Notes: generated from the sequence alone by a model not told the origin. Positions 1 to 6,393 are shown, counted from the first letter of the stretch. The stretch is DNA of 7,094 nt from Balneolales bacterium (GCA_007135895.1 SLHZ01000290.1:1-7094), one strand, 5' to 3'. Numbers and translations: made by a program.

Positions 1-37
1 GCGCTGCCCGGTGCGGGTTGATTCCTGGAAGACGGAT

Positions 38-94
38 AAAAAAATGAGCAGCCGCAAGTCACCTTGAACGGGTGTGCAATATGCTGCTGCTCAT
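38..94 (-). terminator. Possible intrinsic terminator, minus strand
   Basis: A perfect 9-bp inverted repeat (ATGAGCAGC at 44-52, GCTGCTCAT at 86-94) is followed on the minus strand by a run of seven T (the A-run 38-44 on the plus strand). The 33-nt loop is long but contains a small nested hairpin (CACC 60-63 with GGTG 71-74). It lies just downstream of the minus-strand TAA at 99-101, where a terminator for a leftward gene would be expected. The long loop lowers confidence. Confidence 0.4.
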
Positions 95-210
95 CAACTT
101 AACCTACATAAGTAGCGAACGGTGGACTGATGTAAAGCGTGCCGGAGATCGGTGTTGCCGTGGTTCCGCTTGCGCTGCCACGGCCTGCCTCCTCCTATGT
201 ATCACAAAAA

Positions 211-244
211 GTACTCGTAACCTGTATGTTTACGGTACTCGTAA
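211..244. repeat. Short direct repeat GTACTCGTAA, 24-bp spacing
   Basis: The 10-mer GTACTCGTAA occurs at 211-220 and again at 235-244, a 24-bp start-to-start distance, in the AT-rich region upstream of the GT4 gene. Two sites a little over two helical turns apart could be an operator, but it is only two copies and could be chance. No regulator gene lies nearby. Confidence 0.25.
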
Positions 245-534
245 ATAATAGCGTACAAACTAAACCTCTTTATAGAAAGATGCAATAACGGGTATTAAGA
301 AAATTTAATGGGGCGTTCATCCTTCCTTTTGTATTTTACCGGGTATATATTTATATCTAAATATTGCAGTATCAGGACAGAGTCCTTTGCGTCTGAACTA
401 TAATATAGCAGGAAATGCCATCCAGGGAGTCAGAACATATCAATTCAGTATCCCCGTCCACTGGAAACGGCAGCACGGAAACAAGAGCAATACATAGCGA
501 GGGCGTGGAAACAGGCGCAAAAACCAGAATAAAA

Positions 535-1761
535 ATGAAAGTCACTGTACTGACTACCAAGTTCCCGAAAATCTCGGAAACCTTTGTTCTTCATCATGTT
601 ACCGGTTTGCTTGACCGCCAGATCGATGTTCATGTAATCGCCAGGAAAGGCGAGGAAAAAGCGTTTTCAAACGCCGAGATTGAGGGTTACGACCTGAGAG
701 GGCGCACGCATCTTTTCCACAAAAAACCGAAATATTCCCAGCGGCTTGGGGGGCTGCCGGGGCTTATCGCCCGGAACATGAAGCATGGCCGCTATCATGT
801 GCTGCGCTCGCTGAACCCTTTTCAGTTTGGCAAACCGGCGATAAACCTGAAGACCCCGTGGCTGGCTGATGCCTTTGCCGATATCGGCCGCACCGAAATC
901 CTTCACTGCCATTTCGGTCCGAACGGGGTGATCGGCGCATATTTAAAGAAGATGAAGCTCTGCGACCGTCTGGTGGTCACTTTCCACGGTTACGATGTGT
1001 CGCGGGTGCTGCGCAGAAGCCGCCGGAAGCACCGGTACGATGAAATCTTCAAACACGCCGACCTGATCTTGCCGGTCAGCAATCACTGGCGCGAGGAGTT
1101 GATCAAACTGGGCGCTCCTGACGATCGGATCCAGGTGCACCGAATGGGCATCAACACCGAATATTTCACGTTCCGGCAGCGGAGTACGCACAACGGCCCC
1201 ATACGCATTGCCACCACGGCGCGCTTCACCGAGAAAAAAGGACTGGACTACGCGGTAAAGGCGATTGCGCGGGTCGCGGAGAAGTACCCGGATACCCGGC
1301 TGCACTACGACATGATCGGCGACGGTCCGACACGCCCGAAAATCGAGGCGCTCATCGCGGAACACGGTCTGGGCGACCGCATCACCCTGCACGGGGCCAT
1401 CAGGCTGGAGAAAGTGCGCGTGCTGCTGGAGAAGGCCGACGTGTTCATGCTGCCCAGCGTGACCGCCTCGGACGGCGACAAGGAGGGCGTGCCTGTTTCC
1501 CTGATGGAGGCCATGGCGATCGGCATGCCGGTGCTGTCCACCTGGCACAGCGGCATCCCCGAGCTGGTGGAGGACGGCCTGTCGGGCTACCTGGTGCCCG
1601 AACGCGACATCGACGCTCTGGCCGAACGGATCAACCATCTGTCCGAAAACCGTGACCTGTGGACCGAAATGGGCCGGGCCGGACGCGAGAAAGTGGAGCG
1701 GGAGTACAACCTGGACCGGCAGCACGACCGGCTGGTGGAACTGTACCGGCAACTGCTATGA
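535..1761 (+). CDS. GT4-family glycosyltransferase (WcaL/AmsK-like)
   Basis: A retaining GT-B glycosyltransferase that would transfer a sugar from a nucleotide-sugar donor onto a polysaccharide precursor at the cytoplasmic membrane face. From the ATG at 535 it is 408 aa. The N-terminal acceptor domain starts with TTKFPKISETFV, typical of WcaL/AmsK-like colanic-acid and exopolysaccharide enzymes, and has FHGYD at about 150-154. The C-terminal donor domain has ARFTEKKGLDYA (229-240), IGDGP (261-265) and the GT4 E-x7-E signature EGVPVSLME (E317, E325), followed by GMPVLSTWHSGIPELVEDG. The frame is open from an ATG at 415, but those 40 residues are polar and low-complexity, and family homology starts at MKVTVLTTKFP, so I chose 535. 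No Shine-Dalgarno is seen. GC rises along the gene (about 42% at 541-600, about 67% at 1441-1620 by hand count). The last codons form the first unit of a tandem repeat. It converges on the next gene. Confidence 0.93.
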   Translation: MKVTVLTTKFPKISETFVLHHVTGLLDRQIDVHVIARKGEEKAFSNAEIEGYDLRGRTHLFHKKPKYSQRLGGLPGLIARNMKHGRYHVLRSLNPFQFGKPAINLKTPWLADAFADIGRTEILHCHFGPNGVIGAYLKKMKLCDRLVVTFHGYDVSRVLRRSRRKHRYDEIFKHADLILPVSNHWREELIKLGAPDDRIQVHRMGINTEYFTFRQRSTHNGPIRIATTARFTEKKGLDYAVKAIARVAEKYPDTRLHYDMIGDGPTRPKIEALIAEHGLGDRITLHGAIRLEKVRVLLEKADVFMLPSVTASDGDKEGVPVSLMEAMAIGMPVLSTWHSGIPELVEDGLSGYLVPERDIDALAERINHLSENRDLWTEMGRAGREKVEREYNLDRQHDRLVELYRQLL

Positions 1762-1812
1762 TGGGCTTGCCGGCAGCTGAGATGTTGGGCTTGCCGGCAG
1801 CTGCGATGATGG
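1741..1812 (+). repeat. 24-bp tandem repeat across the GT4 stop codon
   Basis: There are three head-to-tail 24-bp units at 1741-1764, 1765-1788 and 1789-1812. Units 2 and 3 differ at two positions and share the core GCTTGCCGGCAGCTG; unit 1, which contains the last six codons and the TGA of the GT4 gene, matches unit 3 at 18 of 24 positions. In the gene's frame the units read LYRQLL-stop-W, ACRQLRCW and ACRQLR-stop-W, so the stop codon lies within the repeated unit and recurs at 1807-1809. The array fills nearly all the space to the convergent GT2 stop at 1816. Confidence 0.85.
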
Positions 1813-1845
1813 CTGTTATCCGGCTAAAAATCTCCGGTTTTTTTT
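1793..1845 (+). terminator. Possible terminator after GT4 gene
   Basis: GCCGGCAGC at 1793-1801 can pair with GCTG (1812-1815) and CCGGC (1820-1824), giving a 9-bp interrupted stem with a 4-nt bulge. A second minimal stem, CCGG (1820-1823) with CCGG (1834-1837), directly precedes a run of eight T (1838-1845). The T-run is on the right strand for ending GT4 transcription, but it overlaps the coding end of the convergent gene and the stem touching it is only 4 bp. Confidence 0.35.
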
Positions 1846-2823
1846 AAACTTGTCCGTTCTCTGTTTAATCCAGAAAAGAAACGGGTTGTTGACGAAGTCC
1901 TGCAACAGCTTTTTTGATTTGACGGCATCCGGATGCGGGTCCGTGTTGTTCCATATGTTTTCCAGGTCCTCTTCCGCTACATCGTCATGGAACTTCCGCG
2001 CGTAGCTCCTGAACCTGAAATAGGAGCTGTACCGCGCCGCTTTCTTTATCAATACCATCAGGTGAAATCCAAACCATGTGTTGAACTCATCCCGGAAAGT
2101 TTCGTACAGATCCTGGCTTTTCAAGGTTTCTTTCAACTGATAGTCGGACTCAATGACGTGAAAATGGCGGCTGTCGAACGAGTACATGGTCGCCCCGGGT
2201 CGCTGCCGGTAATAATACAGATGATCCGGAATGATTACGACTTTATTACAGCGGACAAGCAGCTGCGGCGTAATAAAATTATCCTCCATTATTTTACCCG
2301 AAATAAACCGGACATCCTCAAAAAGCTCTTTTCGATACAAAGCATTCCATACGTTGTTTATAATCTTTTTCTCAAAGAAAGCCTGAAAAAAATCTTTTTT
2401 TTCACTGAGGATCATCTCCTTGCCCTCAATGCCCCTCCATTCCGAAATGCTGTATTCATCAAATTTGTATGCGCCGCATTTGACCATGTCGGCTCCGGTA
2501 CCGTTCATTTTTTCTCTCAGGGTCGCAAGCATGTGTTCCGAAACGTGGTCGTCACTGTCGATGAACGCGATATAGTCACCTGTTGCATGATCCAACCCTG
2601 TGTTGCGGGCGGCGGATTGTCCCTGATTTTCCTGGTCGATGAGGCGTATCCAGGAGTGCTTCTCCGCAAAGGAAGCGCATATCGCCCGGCTCCGATCGGT
2701 TGACCCGTCATTGACAAGAAGCAGTTCGCGCGGCCTGAGCGTCTGCGCCACAACGGATTGCAGACACTCCTCAAGATATTCCTGCACATTGTAGACCGGG
2801 ATGATTACGGATATATCATTCAT
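1816..2823 (-). CDS. GT2-family glycosyltransferase (EpsJ-like)
   Basis: An inverting GT-A glycosyltransferase of family 2, 335 aa, probably adding one sugar in a surface polysaccharide. The N-terminus is the classic nucleotide-binding fold: ISVIIPVYNVQEYLEECLQS, then LLLVNDGSTDRS at about 35-45 and NQGQSAARNTGL at 66-77. The metal-binding DxD-type motif is IDSDD at 88-92, and MEDNFITP at 179-186 supplies the likely catalytic acid. NVWNALYRKELF (158-169) is typical of the EpsJ/WcaA-like subgroup. The C-terminal third, rich in aromatic and basic residues, has no domain I recognise. The start ATG at 2823 sits directly at the domain start; no Shine-Dalgarno is seen, but a TAnnTTTG element lies about 90 bp upstream. 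It is transcribed opposite to both neighbouring glycosyltransferases. GC is lower (about 43% at 2101-2160 by hand count) than in the 3' part of the GT4 gene. Confidence 0.93.
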   Translation of the reverse strand: MNDISVIIPVYNVQEYLEECLQSVVAQTLRPRELLLVNDGSTDRSRAICASFAEKHSWIRLIDQENQGQSAARNTGLDHATGDYIAFIDSDDHVSEHMLATLREKMNGTGADMVKCGAYKFDEYSISEWRGIEGKEMILSEKKDFFQAFFEKKIINNVWNALYRKELFEDVRFISGKIMEDNFITPQLLVRCNKVVIIPDHLYYYRQRPGATMYSFDSRHFHVIESDYQLKETLKSQDLYETFRDEFNTWFGFHLMVLIKKAARYSSYFRFRSYARKFHDDVAEEDLENIWNNTDPHPDAVKSKKLLQDFVNNPFLFWIKQRTDKFKKNRRFLAG

Positions 2824-2913
2824 TGAAGGCAGTGTTTGCGGGTATTCTCATCTGTAACCAGGCCGGGTGACTGATTCTCCGTGCCGGCACTCTTACGTCA
2901 GGCATAATACGGC

Positions 2914-2921
2914 CAAAGTTA
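2914..2921 (-). promoter_or_regulatory. Candidate Bacteroidota-type -7 element for GT2
   Basis: On the minus strand this reads TAACTTTG, an exact match to the TAnnTTTG -7 consensus known from Bacteroidota. It lies about 90 bp upstream of the GT2 start at 2823. I see no clean TTTG -33 element at the usual spacing, only GGTTTAAT somewhat too close. An 8-mer with six fixed positions is expected a few times by chance in this window, so its position is the main support. Confidence 0.3.
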
Positions 2922-3000
2922 ATAAATTATGACCATTAAACCACTGCGACATGGCGGCTTTACGACATCCGGTTGCAATGCTGCACCACAATTTGATAAT

Positions 3001-3095
3001 TTGTCCATCATGATATCTTGTCTATCACTTGTCCATCATAATATCTTGTCCATCACTTGCCCATCACTTCTCCATCATGATATCTTGTCCATCAT
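3001..3095 (+). repeat. Composite 17+11-bp (28-bp) tandem repeat array
   Basis: The array is built of two alternating related units, a 17-mer (TTGTCCATCATGATATC) and an 11-mer (TTGTCTATCAC type) that resembles the start of the 17-mer. The order is 17 (3001-3017), 11 (3018-3028), 17 (3029-3045), 11 (3046-3056), 11 (3057-3067), 17 (3068-3084), 11 (3085-3095). That is three 28-bp copies differing at two or three positions, plus one extra 11-mer. Two of the 17-mers contain the palindrome ATCATGAT and GATATC. There are no spacers, so it is not a CRISPR. It ends exactly where a TTTGACA promoter-like element begins, which suggests a regulatory array for the GT61-GT2 operon. Confidence 0.85.
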
Positions 3096-3126
3096 TTGAC
3101 ACGCCAAAAAACAGGTCTGCTATTTG
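3095..3126 (+). promoter_or_regulatory. Candidate promoter of the GT61-GT2 operon
   Basis: TTTGACA at 3095-3101 overlaps the last base of the repeat array and is followed, after 19 bp, by TATTTG at 3121-3126. This fits a -35 TTGACA with a poor -10, or roughly the Bacteroidota pattern of TTTG followed by a TA(n)TTTG-like box. Transcription would start near 3133, leaving a very short leader to the ATG at 3147. If correct, it rules out the alternative TTG start at 3096. Confidence 0.35.
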
Positions 3127-3146
3127 TCGACTTAACGAAAGAATGT

Positions 3147-4358
3147 ATGCTCTGGAAAAGAATAGCAAAAAAGGCCGTTCGCAGCGGAATGCCACCTTCA
3201 TGGTTCGGTTATCGCTGGGTGAAAAGGGAAACTGTCCCTCAATATCTGGCCCGGAAACAGCATGCAATCCCTGGCATCTCCATAACCACGATCCATGACG
3301 AGGAGGAAGCGCAGAATCCTCTGCCTTGCAACATAGAGCGGCGCAGTGATCTGCCGGTTAAATGGGCGAGGTGGGGGTATTCTTTCCGGGACGTCCCGTC
3401 CAAAAACAGCGGGAAAACGTTCATGGCCACGCTGCCTCAATGCAAGGTAATCCCCTGCCTGAACCGGGACGATAACCAGTTCTGGGTCGCCATTCTGAAT
3501 CAGGACAAATACTCACTTGAGCTGGATCAGATCTCTTTCCGGCCCTGGCATGCCGAAATCCTCCGAAAGTCAGGTCCGCCTGAACGGATCAAGCGTGCCA
3601 CATGGGTAATTCAGCGGGTTTATCACAACCACTCCCACTGGGTCACGGCCCACCTGCCGAAATTTCTGCTGCTCAAGGAACGCGGCGAACTGTACAATGT
3701 ATTGATGCCGGCTAAAAAGAACCGAACCCCGGCGATGGACAGCTCGCTTGAAATGCTGGGAATCGATCCTGACGGTTTCCAAACGTTTGAAAATGACCGG
3801 CCGCTGATGGTGGATCAGCTGACCGTACTTGAAACTGACCGGTTCAGGCCCGGGTTGCTGAGGATGGTCCGGGATGCCATGGACAACGCACCATCCGGAA
3901 ACCCCCGACCAGGGACGCCGCATCGCAGGGTCTATATCAGCCGGGAAAAGGCACAGAGGCGGAAACTGATCAACGAGCAGGAGGTGTGGGCCGTTCTGGA
4001 AACGGAAGGATTCGAGAAGGTGTGCATGGAAGACCTGGGTTTCCCGGAGCAGGTCGCCATAATGCAGCAGGCGGCCATTGTTGTTGCCCCCCACGGTGCG
4101 GCCATTGCCAATACCCTTTTCTGCGCGCCCGGGACTCACGTTGTCGAAATAGCCTATCCCGGTTTTCCCAACCCGAATTTCTATGCACTTGCCTCTGCCA
4201 TGGGGCATAACTACTGGATTCTGGATGCGCAAGGCATAGGCAAAGAGGATCCCCCGCTGATAGATCTGCACATCGATCCCGCGGTGGTCCGGAAGACCGT
4301 TCAACAGATCATCAGAAATCAACAGATCAACAGAAATCAACAGATCATCAGAAAATAA
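3147..4358 (+). CDS. GT61-family glycosyltransferase (DUF563)
   Basis: A glycosyltransferase 61 family protein (403 aa from this start), a family that includes bacterial capsule-locus transferases as well as plant and animal xylosyl-, arabinosyl- and GlcNAc-transferases. The evidence is the motif order: VIQRVYHNHSHWVTAHLPKFLLLKE at about 154-178 (the family's HNxxHW region), RRVYISREKAQRR (260-272) with INEQEV (275-280), LGFPEQVAIMQQA, and APHGAAIANTLFCAPGTHVVEI (314-335), the GT61 APHGAxxxN signature. The donor and acceptor cannot be read from sequence. The frame is open from a TTG at 3096, but the first ATG at 3147 follows the candidate promoter, so I prefer it; the extra 17 residues have no family match I recognise. 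The C-terminus ends in a QQIIRN-type hexapeptide repeat. The next gene starts 19 bp after the stop, so the two are probably co-transcribed. Confidence 0.9.
   Translation: MLWKRIAKKAVRSGMPPSWFGYRWVKRETVPQYLARKQHAIPGISITTIHDEEEAQNPLPCNIERRSDLPVKWARWGYSFRDVPSKNSGKTFMATLPQCKVIPCLNRDDNQFWVAILNQDKYSLELDQISFRPWHAEILRKSGPPERIKRATWVIQRVYHNHSHWVTAHLPKFLLLKERGELYNVLMPAKKNRTPAMDSSLEMLGIDPDGFQTFENDRPLMVDQLTVLETDRFRPGLLRMVRDAMDNAPSGNPRPGTPHRRVYISREKAQRRKLINEQEVWAVLETEGFEKVCMEDLGFPEQVAIMQQAAIVVAPHGAAIANTLFCAPGTHVVEIAYPGFPNPNFYALASAMGHNYWILDAQGIGKEDPPLIDLHIDPAVVRKTVQQIIRNQQINRNQQIIRK
4302..4355 (+). repeat. 18-bp x 3 in-frame repeat at GT61 C-terminus
   Basis: Three 18-bp units, CAACAGATCATCAGAAAT and close variants, lie at 4302-4319, 4320-4337 and 4338-4355 and encode QQIIRN, QQINRN and QQIIRK. 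The last unit is followed immediately by the TAA (4356-4358). Units 1 and 3 differ only at the final base; unit 2 has one other change. Such near-identity implies recent duplication or homogenisation. The repeat lies outside the conserved GT61 domain, so copy number could vary without breaking the enzyme. Confidence 0.92.
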
Positions 4359-4376
4359 ATCCAGGTATACCGGCAT

Positions 4377-5486
4377 ATGTTCGTATCCGTCATCATCCCC
4401 TGTTACAATGGAGAAGCGTTCGTCGGACAAACCATTGGGTCCCTGTTTGAACAAACGCGTCAGGCAGATGAGATCATCGTGGTCGATGACGGGTCAACGG
4501 ACCGAAGTCCCGTCATTGCGCAGCGGTTTGGAGCACCGGTCAGGGTGTTGTCGAAGAAAAACGAGGGAGCTCAAATAGCCAGGAATTTCGGAGCCGAACA
4601 TGCAAAAGGGGATGCACTAATGTTTCTGGATGCCGATGACGTGCTGGGGCCGAAGGCTTTGGAAGCACTGGTCGCGCATCTTGAAAGGCATCCGGACGGA
4701 GTCGTGGCATGTCCCTGGTTCCGGCTGGACAAGATCGGCGACAGGTGGGTGCGGCGCCCCCCGTCCTGTCCCCGGTTGGAGAAATGGCAGAATTACCTGG
4801 GCGGATGGATCACCGGATGGTATCACCCTCCATGCTCGGTGCTGTGGTCACGCACTGCTTATGAAAAGGCCGGCGGATGGGATCCGGCGGTAACGGTCAA
4901 TCAGGATGGTGATCATATGATGCGCGCGCTCGTAAACGGATCGGAGCTGCATATCACGGATCGGGGTTCGGCTTATTACAGACGACTGCCCGTTGAACAG
5001 AAAACGGCAACCCTCAGCGGGGCCCAGTACACACGCAAAGGAAGGGAGTCACAAATATTTGTGCTGCAAAAGATTGCAGCGATGCTCAAAGAGCGGGGAA
5101 TGCTTGATGAATATCGCAGGTCCCTGACCATGGCCCTGGCTCAATTTCGGCTGTTATGCAAAGAGGATTTTCCGGATCTCAGTGACAGATGCACCGACTT
5201 GATTCGTCAATACGGCGAACCCGGGCCCGTTCGGGCCTTCCGTTCCGCTGACCGCCTGTTCCGCGTTGCTGCCCGCCGGGGCAGGAAACGGGTTAGGAGA
5301 TATCTGAAGCATGCCGCTTCGGCGTGGCAGCGTAAAGATGATACTCAGATTAAAAATCTCTCAGGACCTGGGAATCGTAAAAGCAATAGTGAATATCCCC
5401 AAAAAACGGACGATAGGATCGGCGCAGAGGTTACATACGGATGGGCCGCTTACAAAAAAACCATGCCCGTTAAAGGTGGCGTTTAA
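4377..5486 (+). CDS. GT2-family glycosyltransferase, second copy
   Basis: A 369-aa family 2 glycosyltransferase (GT-A fold), distinct from the one at 1816-2823. It opens with VSVIIPCYNGEAFVGQTIGS and has IIVVDDGSTDRS (33-44), KNEGAQIARNFG (61-72), the metal-binding FLDADD at 83-88, and QDGDHMMR at 176-183 as the likely catalytic-base region, preceded by GGWDPAV as in many polysaccharide GT2 enzymes. It starts 19 bp after the GT61 stop, consistent with one operon; there is no Shine-Dalgarno. The family-like sequence fades by about residue 310. The last 50 or so residues are polar and compositionally odd and may be an extension acquired after loss of an earlier stop. The stop codon is inside a 13-bp tandem duplication. 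The gene converges on the sulfotransferase, 25 bp away, with no obvious terminator between. Confidence 0.92.
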   Translation: MFVSVIIPCYNGEAFVGQTIGSLFEQTRQADEIIVVDDGSTDRSPVIAQRFGAPVRVLSKKNEGAQIARNFGAEHAKGDALMFLDADDVLGPKALEALVAHLERHPDGVVACPWFRLDKIGDRWVRRPPSCPRLEKWQNYLGGWITGWYHPPCSVLWSRTAYEKAGGWDPAVTVNQDGDHMMRALVNGSELHITDRGSAYYRRLPVEQKTATLSGAQYTRKGRESQIFVLQKIAAMLKERGMLDEYRRSLTMALAQFRLLCKEDFPDLSDRCTDLIRQYGEPGPVRAFRSADRLFRVAARRGRKRVRRYLKHAASAWQRKDDTQIKNLSGPGNRKSNSEYPQKTDDRIGAEVTYGWAAYKKTMPVKGGV

Positions 5487-5495
5487 AGGTGGCGT
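5470..5495 (+). repeat. 13-bp duplication containing the GT2 stop codon
   Basis: TTAAAGGTGGCGT occurs twice in direct succession (5470-5482 and 5483-5495), with TTAA starting again at 5496. Because 13 is one more than a multiple of three, the duplicated KGGV-stop end is readable in two frames: GT2 stops at 5484-5486, and the +1-shifted frame also ends KGGV-stop, at 5497-5499. The duplicate is perfect. Confidence 0.9.
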
Positions 5496-5511
5496 TTAAC
5501 GCGGAGGATTC

Positions 5512-6377
5512 TCAAACAGGATCAGTCGTCAGCGAATCCCCTAGCCCCAGATCGTCAACCCATTTTGTGAGCTCCTCATGATTCTCAACAATCTCAGAGA
5601 GGGGGCGGGTGTTGATCTTGCGGAGATTTGTGGAAATGGGCCCCGACCGCGTGAGTCCAATGTGACTGAGAACGGCATCAACCGTTTGCTCATGAGAGGC
5701 AGGGTCGAGAAGGTCCCTTTCGTAATGTACAAAGTGGTGAGGGATCACTTTCAGTACCTCCCGCTCCCGGACCCTCAAAGCTTCGTTCTGCCGAACCCGC
5801 TCGAAGAAATCTTCGCGATCAACGTGGACGGTCAGTTCCTCCGGGCGGTCATCTCGTTTGTGCCATTGTCCACGGGCACTTCCTACGATCGACGAGATCA
5901 CTTGTCTGACGAGATCCCCGCTTGAACATGCACCACATGCCAGCGGTCACGTACGAGGGAATGGTCGAATGCTTCGATGTCGGCCGTTGCACGTCCTGAC
6001 CGCGCCCTGTATATGTCAAGGTGGTCAGGCTTTACATGGCAGATGTAGCTCCCTCCAGGACCTTGTAAAGCAGGGTCTCTTGAGAGACCGATAACGTAGG
6101 CGGTGGGCCACAGAGCCTTAATACGGTGACCGATAAGGGGCTCATCTTTCGGGACAAAGAGGCCAGTTGAACATAGAAGACTCTCGAGGAGAGTGGTGCC
6201 ACTACGCCCCTGGCCGAAGATGAGAACGTGGGTGCCAAGGTCAGACGAACGAGCAATAGTCGCGCGTGCGTAAGCGCGGCGCCGGTGGCGAACGCCTCGA
6301 CCGTAGAGGACTTTAAAAAAACTTGATTTATGGTAAACATAAGCACCAAATTTTTCTAAAGTCAGGTGACAAGTCAT
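5512..6377 (-). pseudogene. Sulfotransferase, frameshifted
   Basis: This is one sulfotransferase reading frame split by a single-base shift. Sulfotransferases move a sulfuryl group from PAPS to a sugar or other hydroxyl. The 5' part (6377 down to the TGA at 5898-5900, 159 aa) has the PAPS 5'-phosphosulfate loop in VLIFGQGRSGTTLLESLL (GRSGTT at 57-62) followed by KDEPL, then WHVVHVQ. The 3' part (down to 5512) supplies the 3'-phosphate-binding segment DLVRQVISSIVGSARGQWHK. Adding one G to the GGGG run (plus-strand C-run 5926-5929) joins them as HVQAGDLVRQVISS and gives 288 aa, a normal length for the family. The first-frame residues after the shift (ISSDK) and the nominal restart near 5901 are artefacts of the break. 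This could be a real mutation, phase variation or a sequencing error. It lies 16 bp downstream of the preceding minus-strand gene, probably in one operon. The product may be a sulfated polysaccharide (inference). Confidence 0.85.
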
Positions 6378-6393
6378 CGCTTTTTAAAAAATG

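Larger units (their letters stand above)
1..534. other. Left intergenic region, mostly non-coding
   Basis: No convincing complete gene lies here. Two plus-strand frames are open from the left edge and close at TGA codons at 45-47 and 65-67; either could be the tail of an upstream gene, but neither is recognisable. On the minus strand, 102-194 reads as a coding-like 31-codon stretch with a TAA at 99-101 and an upstream TAG at 195-197. From about 200 to 410 the DNA is AT-rich and stop-rich in several frames, as expected of a promoter region for the gene at 535. It includes TATAAT at 399-404 and a TATATTTA stretch at 346-353, neither with a good upstream partner. The plus frame is open from an ATG at 415, but I read 415-534 as leader. 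Confidence 0.5.

Noticed and set aside
415..534. Upstream ATG at 415 as the GT4 start
   Set aside because: It adds 40 polar, low-complexity residues ahead of the family's normal N-terminus (MKVTVLTTKFP), and AT-rich promoter-like DNA lies immediately before it.
943..1752. Long minus-strand ORF (269 codons) opposite GT4
   Set aside because: It is antisense to a clear glycosyltransferase in a GC-rich region; its composition (many His, Gln, Val) and lack of motifs mark it as a shadow frame.
1933..2703. Long plus-strand ORF (256 codons) opposite GT2
   Set aside because: It is antisense to a GT2 enzyme with intact motifs; no recognisable domain.
2881..2890. Perfect 10-bp palindrome GTGCCGGCAC as an operator
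   Set aside because: Several palindromes of this length are expected by chance in 7 kb; there is no second copy or regulator to support it.
3001..3095. CRISPR array
   Set aside because: The units are 11 and 17 bp and directly contiguous, with no unique spacers and no cas genes in the window.
3096..3146. TTG at 3096 as the GT61 start
   Set aside because: It coincides with the TTGACA element of the candidate promoter, uses a rare start codon, and adds 17 residues with no visible family similarity.
3570..4454. Minus-strand ORF (294 codons) opposite GT61
   Set aside because: It spans the stop of one strong gene and the start of another and shows no domain; a shadow frame.
5492..5502. GCGTTTAACGC as a terminator between convergent genes
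   Set aside because: It is a short palindrome with almost no loop and no following T-run; it arises from the 13-bp repeat.
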